Source of the DNA: Pseudomonadota bacterium
Lineage (GTDB): Bacteria; Desulfobacterota; Desulfobacteria; Desulfobacterales; Desulfobacteraceae
Assembly (NCBI GenBank): GCA_018821535.1
Contig: JAHJLV010000060.1
Coordinates: forward strand, 150,449 to 214,448
DNA: 64,000 nucleotides
Direction of reading: 5' to 3'
This document shows, one piece after another, positions 61,806 through 64,000 of the stretch (positions within the stretch are counted from its first letter, which is position 1; each line of letters opens with the position of its first letter). The notes beneath the pieces are model-generated. The model searched no databases and was not told where the DNA came from. It saw only the letters and a program-made list of their open reading frames with translations. A program made the translations under genes and the position numbers.

Positions 61806-62510
61806 ATGGATAAAAAACCCACATACGAAGAGCTTGAATTTCATGTTCTGGAATTGAAAAATGAACTTGAAAGAATAAAAGCATCTGAAGAAAGACTCCG
61901 GCTGGCAATTGATGCAGTAAATGACGGTGTTTTTGATTTTGATCTGAAAAGAAATGAAGTGTATTTCAGTCCGCGATACTATACAATGCTGGGGTATGAG
62001 CCCTATGAAATGCCTGCTTCACGAGAAACCTGGAAAAATCTGCTTCATCCGGATGACAGGAAAAAAATTGTGGCATATGTTGACGAGCGAATTCGTCAGA
62101 GAAAGGGCTGGGCACTGGATTTTCGTCTCCGGGCAAAAAATGGAAAATACAAATGGGTTCACGGCCGGGGAAAAGTGTCTGAATGGGATGAAGATGGAAA
62201 CCCGGCGCGACGCACAGGAACACATAGAGATATCACCGAGAGAAAAGAAGCTGAGCTTGAAAGAGAAGACCTTATCAGACGGCTTAATGATGCGCTCAGG
62301 GATGTGAAAACCCTTGGCGGACTGATTCCGATCTGTTCAAGCTGCAAGAAAATCCGGGACGACAAAGGATACTGGAATCAGCTTGAAAGTTATTTTGAAC
62401 AGCATTCAACAGCGCTTTTCAGCCACAGCCTCTGTCCTGACTGCATGGATGAAATCTATGGCACTGATGACTGGTATATCGAGCTTAAAGACAGAAAAAA
62501 ACAAGGATGA
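61806..62510 (+). CDS. PAS-domain protein with C-terminal Cys motif domain
   Basis: A 234-residue cytoplasmic sensor. An N-terminal coiled coil (about 5-35) leads to a PAS domain (about 36-155; VNDGVFDFDLKRNEVYFSPR, then GTHRDITERK). The C-terminal module is GLIPICSSCKKIRDDKGYWN.. SLCPDC, with two Cys pairs likely to bind a metal. This module is frequent at the ends of PAS proteins in Desulfobacterota and its output is not known. There is no kinase, cyclase or DNA-binding domain. It converges with the ammonium transporter gene. Confidence 0.8.
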   Translation: MDKKPTYEELEFHVLELKNELERIKASEERLRLAIDAVNDGVFDFDLKRNEVYFSPRYYTMLGYEPYEMPASRETWKNLLHPDDRKKIVAYVDERIRQRKGWALDFRLRAKNGKYKWVHGRGKVSEWDEDGNPARRTGTHRDITERKEAELEREDLIRRLNDALRDVKTLGGLIPICSSCKKIRDDKGYWNQLESYFEQHSTALFSHSLCPDCMDEIYGTDDWYIELKDRKKQG

Positions 62511-62527
62511 AAATCTAGTTTGTTTTT

Positions 62528-62562
62528 TTTCCCTTCCGGCTGTGTCACAGCCGGAAGGGAAA
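62528..62562. terminator. Strong hairpin between convergent genes
   Basis: CCCTTCCGGCTG (62531-62542) and CAGCCGGAAGGG (62548-62559) form a perfect 12-bp stem, extendable by three T-A pairs at the base and by two more pairs towards the loop. It lies between the stop codons of the PAS and amt genes. A run of eight T bases precedes it on the plus strand and no clear T-run follows in either direction, so intrinsic termination is likely but not certain. Confidence 0.6.
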
Positions 62563-62570
62563 GGTGTATT

Positions 62571-63863
62571 TTATTCAATTTCAAACGCACGTTCGCCGTG
62601 GAGGGCATTGTCAAGGCCTGCAAATTCATCTTCATTATCTACCCGTATGCCGTTTGTCAGCATTTTGGTAACCATTACAACAATAAAGGTGGCAACAGCA
62701 CTGAAGGCTGCAGTGCCGATGATGCTTAAGAACTGAATCCAGACCTGTTTGGGATTTCCGTAGATAAGCCCTTTGGTCCCGTCGGCAATAATGGGAGAAA
62801 CAAAGATACCTGTGGCAATGGCGCCCCACATACCGCATAATCCGTGAATACCGAACGCATCCAGAGAATCATCATACCCCAGTTTCTTTTTGAGAATGGC
62901 CACCCCGAAATATCCCAGATGACCGGAAACAGCGCCAATGGCAAAGGCGCCGCCCAGTGTGACAAAACCTGCTGCCGGAGTGATGCCGACAAGGCCTGCG
63001 ATGGCACCGGAAGCCAGACCCAGGAGGGTGGGTTTTTTGCTGTGTATCCATTCAATGGACAGCCAGGCAATACCGCCCATGGCAGCTGCAGTATTGGTGG
63101 TCAGAAACGCTGAAGCTGCAAGGCCGTTTGCACCCAGGGCGCTGCCGGCATTGAATCCGAACCATCCAAACCAGAGCAGGCCTGCGCCAAGGGATGTAAA
63201 TGCGACGGATGAGGGGATCATGGCTTCCTTGCCATAGCCTTTTCTTTTGCCGATCATAAGGGCCAGTACCAGGCCTGAGACACCGGCGTTAATATGCACA
63301 ACATTACCCCCGGCAAAATCCAGCGCGCCGATATGATGCATCCAGCCGCCGCCCCATGCCCAGTTGCACACCGGTGCATATACAAAGGTGACCCACAGGA
63401 TGGTGAACACGATCCATGAGGAAAATTTCATTCTGTCCACAACAGACCCCAGGATGATGGCCACACTGATGCAGGCAAAGGTCATCTGGAAGACGACAAA
63501 AAGTATGGTGGGAATGGTTCCGGAAAGGGAATTGATATCAATACCGCTCAGAAAAATATGTTTAAGGTTTCCGATAAACAGGCTTGAGCTTTCACCAAAG
63601 GCCAGGGAATAGCCCCATCCGACCCAGACGATGCTGGCCACGCAATAGGCCACAAGGGTCATGGCAATGGTGTTGAGCAGATTTTTATACCGGGACATTC
63701 CGCCGTAAAACAGTGCAAGGCCTGCCGGGGTCATCATCATGACCAGGGCGGTTGACATGGTTACCCATGCGGTGTCGCCTGTGTCAAGAGTGTCTGCTGC
63801 AAAGGCCCGGGTGGCAAAAGAAAGTATGAATCCGATCCATAATAGAACTTTTTTGGGTAGCAT
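62571..63863 (-). CDS. amtB: Ammonium transporter
   Basis: Trimeric ammonium channel of the inner membrane, 430 residues. A signal-peptide-like segment (about 5-22) is followed by eleven helices. Amt landmarks: DTAWVTMSTALVMMMTPAG (about 31-49), AFGESSSLFIG, PVCNWAWGGGWMHHIGALDFAGG (two blocks around 168-190, with the pore His and the aromatic gate), and a late FGIHGLCGMWGAIATG carrying the second pore His. No glnK gene is visible downstream; it would be expected upstream, outside the window. Transcription is predicted from a sigma-54 promoter at 63920-63935. Confidence 0.93.
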   Translation of the reverse strand: MLPKKVLLWIGFILSFATRAFAADTLDTGDTAWVTMSTALVMMMTPAGLALFYGGMSRYKNLLNTIAMTLVAYCVASIVWVGWGYSLAFGESSSLFIGNLKHIFLSGIDINSLSGTIPTILFVVFQMTFACISVAIILGSVVDRMKFSSWIVFTILWVTFVYAPVCNWAWGGGWMHHIGALDFAGGNVVHINAGVSGLVLALMIGKRKGYGKEAMIPSSVAFTSLGAGLLWFGWFGFNAGSALGANGLAASAFLTTNTAAAMGGIAWLSIEWIHSKKPTLLGLASGAIAGLVGITPAAGFVTLGGAFAIGAVSGHLGYFGVAILKKKLGYDDSLDAFGIHGLCGMWGAIATGIFVSPIIADGTKGLIYGNPKQVWIQFLSIIGTAAFSAVATFIVVMVTKMLTNGIRVDNEDEFAGLDNALHGERAFEIE

Positions 63864-63919
63864 ATTGGGTGTCCTTTTTTAAAAGTTATTCTTTATCGTG
63901 CTATCTTGTTCTTGATTAT

Positions 63920-63935
63920 AGCAATAGCTGTGCCA
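63920..63935 (-). promoter_or_regulatory. Sigma-54 promoter of amtB
   Basis: Read on the minus strand, TGGCACAGCTATTGCT matches the sigma-54 consensus TGGCACR-N4-TTGCW, with the GG and GC elements ten bases apart. The transcription start would be near 63908, about 45 bases before the ATG. This fits NtrC-type activation under nitrogen limitation. No NtrC site could be named in the remaining upstream bases. Confidence 0.7.
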
Positions 63936-64000
63936 ATGATAATAACGGTCAGGCTATGAATTAGCATAACAATTTGTAATTATTTAATAAATATAAAATA

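Noticed and set aside
1..64000. CRISPR arrays, tRNA or rRNA genes, insertion sequences
   Set aside because: No regularly spaced direct repeats, no tRNA-like cloverleaf with CCA-end context, no rRNA sequence and no transposase motifs were seen on either strand.

Overview
The window looks like chromosome of an anaerobic, sulfate-reducer-like member of Desulfobacterota (Desulfobacterales type). This is inferred from the gene set: futalosine-pathway MqnD, an FmdE-family protein, a TIGR03790 protein, VPLPA/PEP-CTERM-like exported proteins, a fused beta-oxidation enzyme with the dehydrogenase domain first, many large multidomain signalling proteins, and an apparent selenoprotein. There are no rRNA or tRNA genes, no CRISPR array, no transposase and no integrase.

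Layout. 1-1746: end of a thiamine operon (thiE, thiC). 1782-2968: a DUF4143 ATPase whose promoter lies in a perfect 21-bp inverted repeat and whose mRNA appears to start at its ATG. 3003-7770 (minus): FmdE protein, pyrimidine-dimer glycosylase, membrane PAS histidine kinase, zinc-ribbon protein, AcuI-type reductase. 7928-10190: THUMP RNA methyltransferase, a 55-aa protein and a membrane protein. 10443-13380: an accessory patch with two exported proteins carrying C-terminal sorting tails, GC-rich bulged hairpins resembling integron attC sites, a BrnT/BrnA-type toxin-antitoxin pair and an orphan gene. 13752-16181: an NMT1/THI5-type ABC importer. 16186-25004: a CHASE2 adenylate cyclase divergent from a type I secretion operon (FecR/RTX substrate, TolC, ABC exporter, HlyD adaptor).

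25014-33361 (minus): a long housekeeping run, reading DUF2752, small membrane protein, mqnD, tilS, ftsH, folP, a YbbR/CdaR protein, coaX and TIGR03790. cdaA, usually between folP and cdaR, is absent here. 33593-37331: uvrA and a phytochelatin-synthase-like cysteine enzyme. 37413-42195: two Kef-type cation/proton antiporters and a UspE-like stress protein, followed by a decayed OmpA-domain gene. 43036-46636 (minus): fadA/fadB-type beta-oxidation genes. They are separated from a divergent terpenoid-cyclase-fold gene and an acyltransferase by an intergenic region with two ATGAAT/ATTCAT palindromes placed on predicted promoters.

48858-51763: a copper P1B-ATPase followed 35 bases later by the most notable gene, a DsbA/FrnE-family oxidoreductase. 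Its reading frame crosses a UGA exactly at the first cysteine of the CPWC active site, and a bacterial SECIS-like hairpin sits 20 nt downstream. I read it as a U-P-W-C selenoprotein that standard gene callers would shorten to its C-terminal three quarters. 51897-56864: a 1655-residue kinase-like/AAA/GAF/GGDEF protein. Then an acyl-CoA ligase, a DUF2868/DUF3482 pair, a PAS protein, and an ammonium transporter (minus) with a close match to a sigma-54 promoter.
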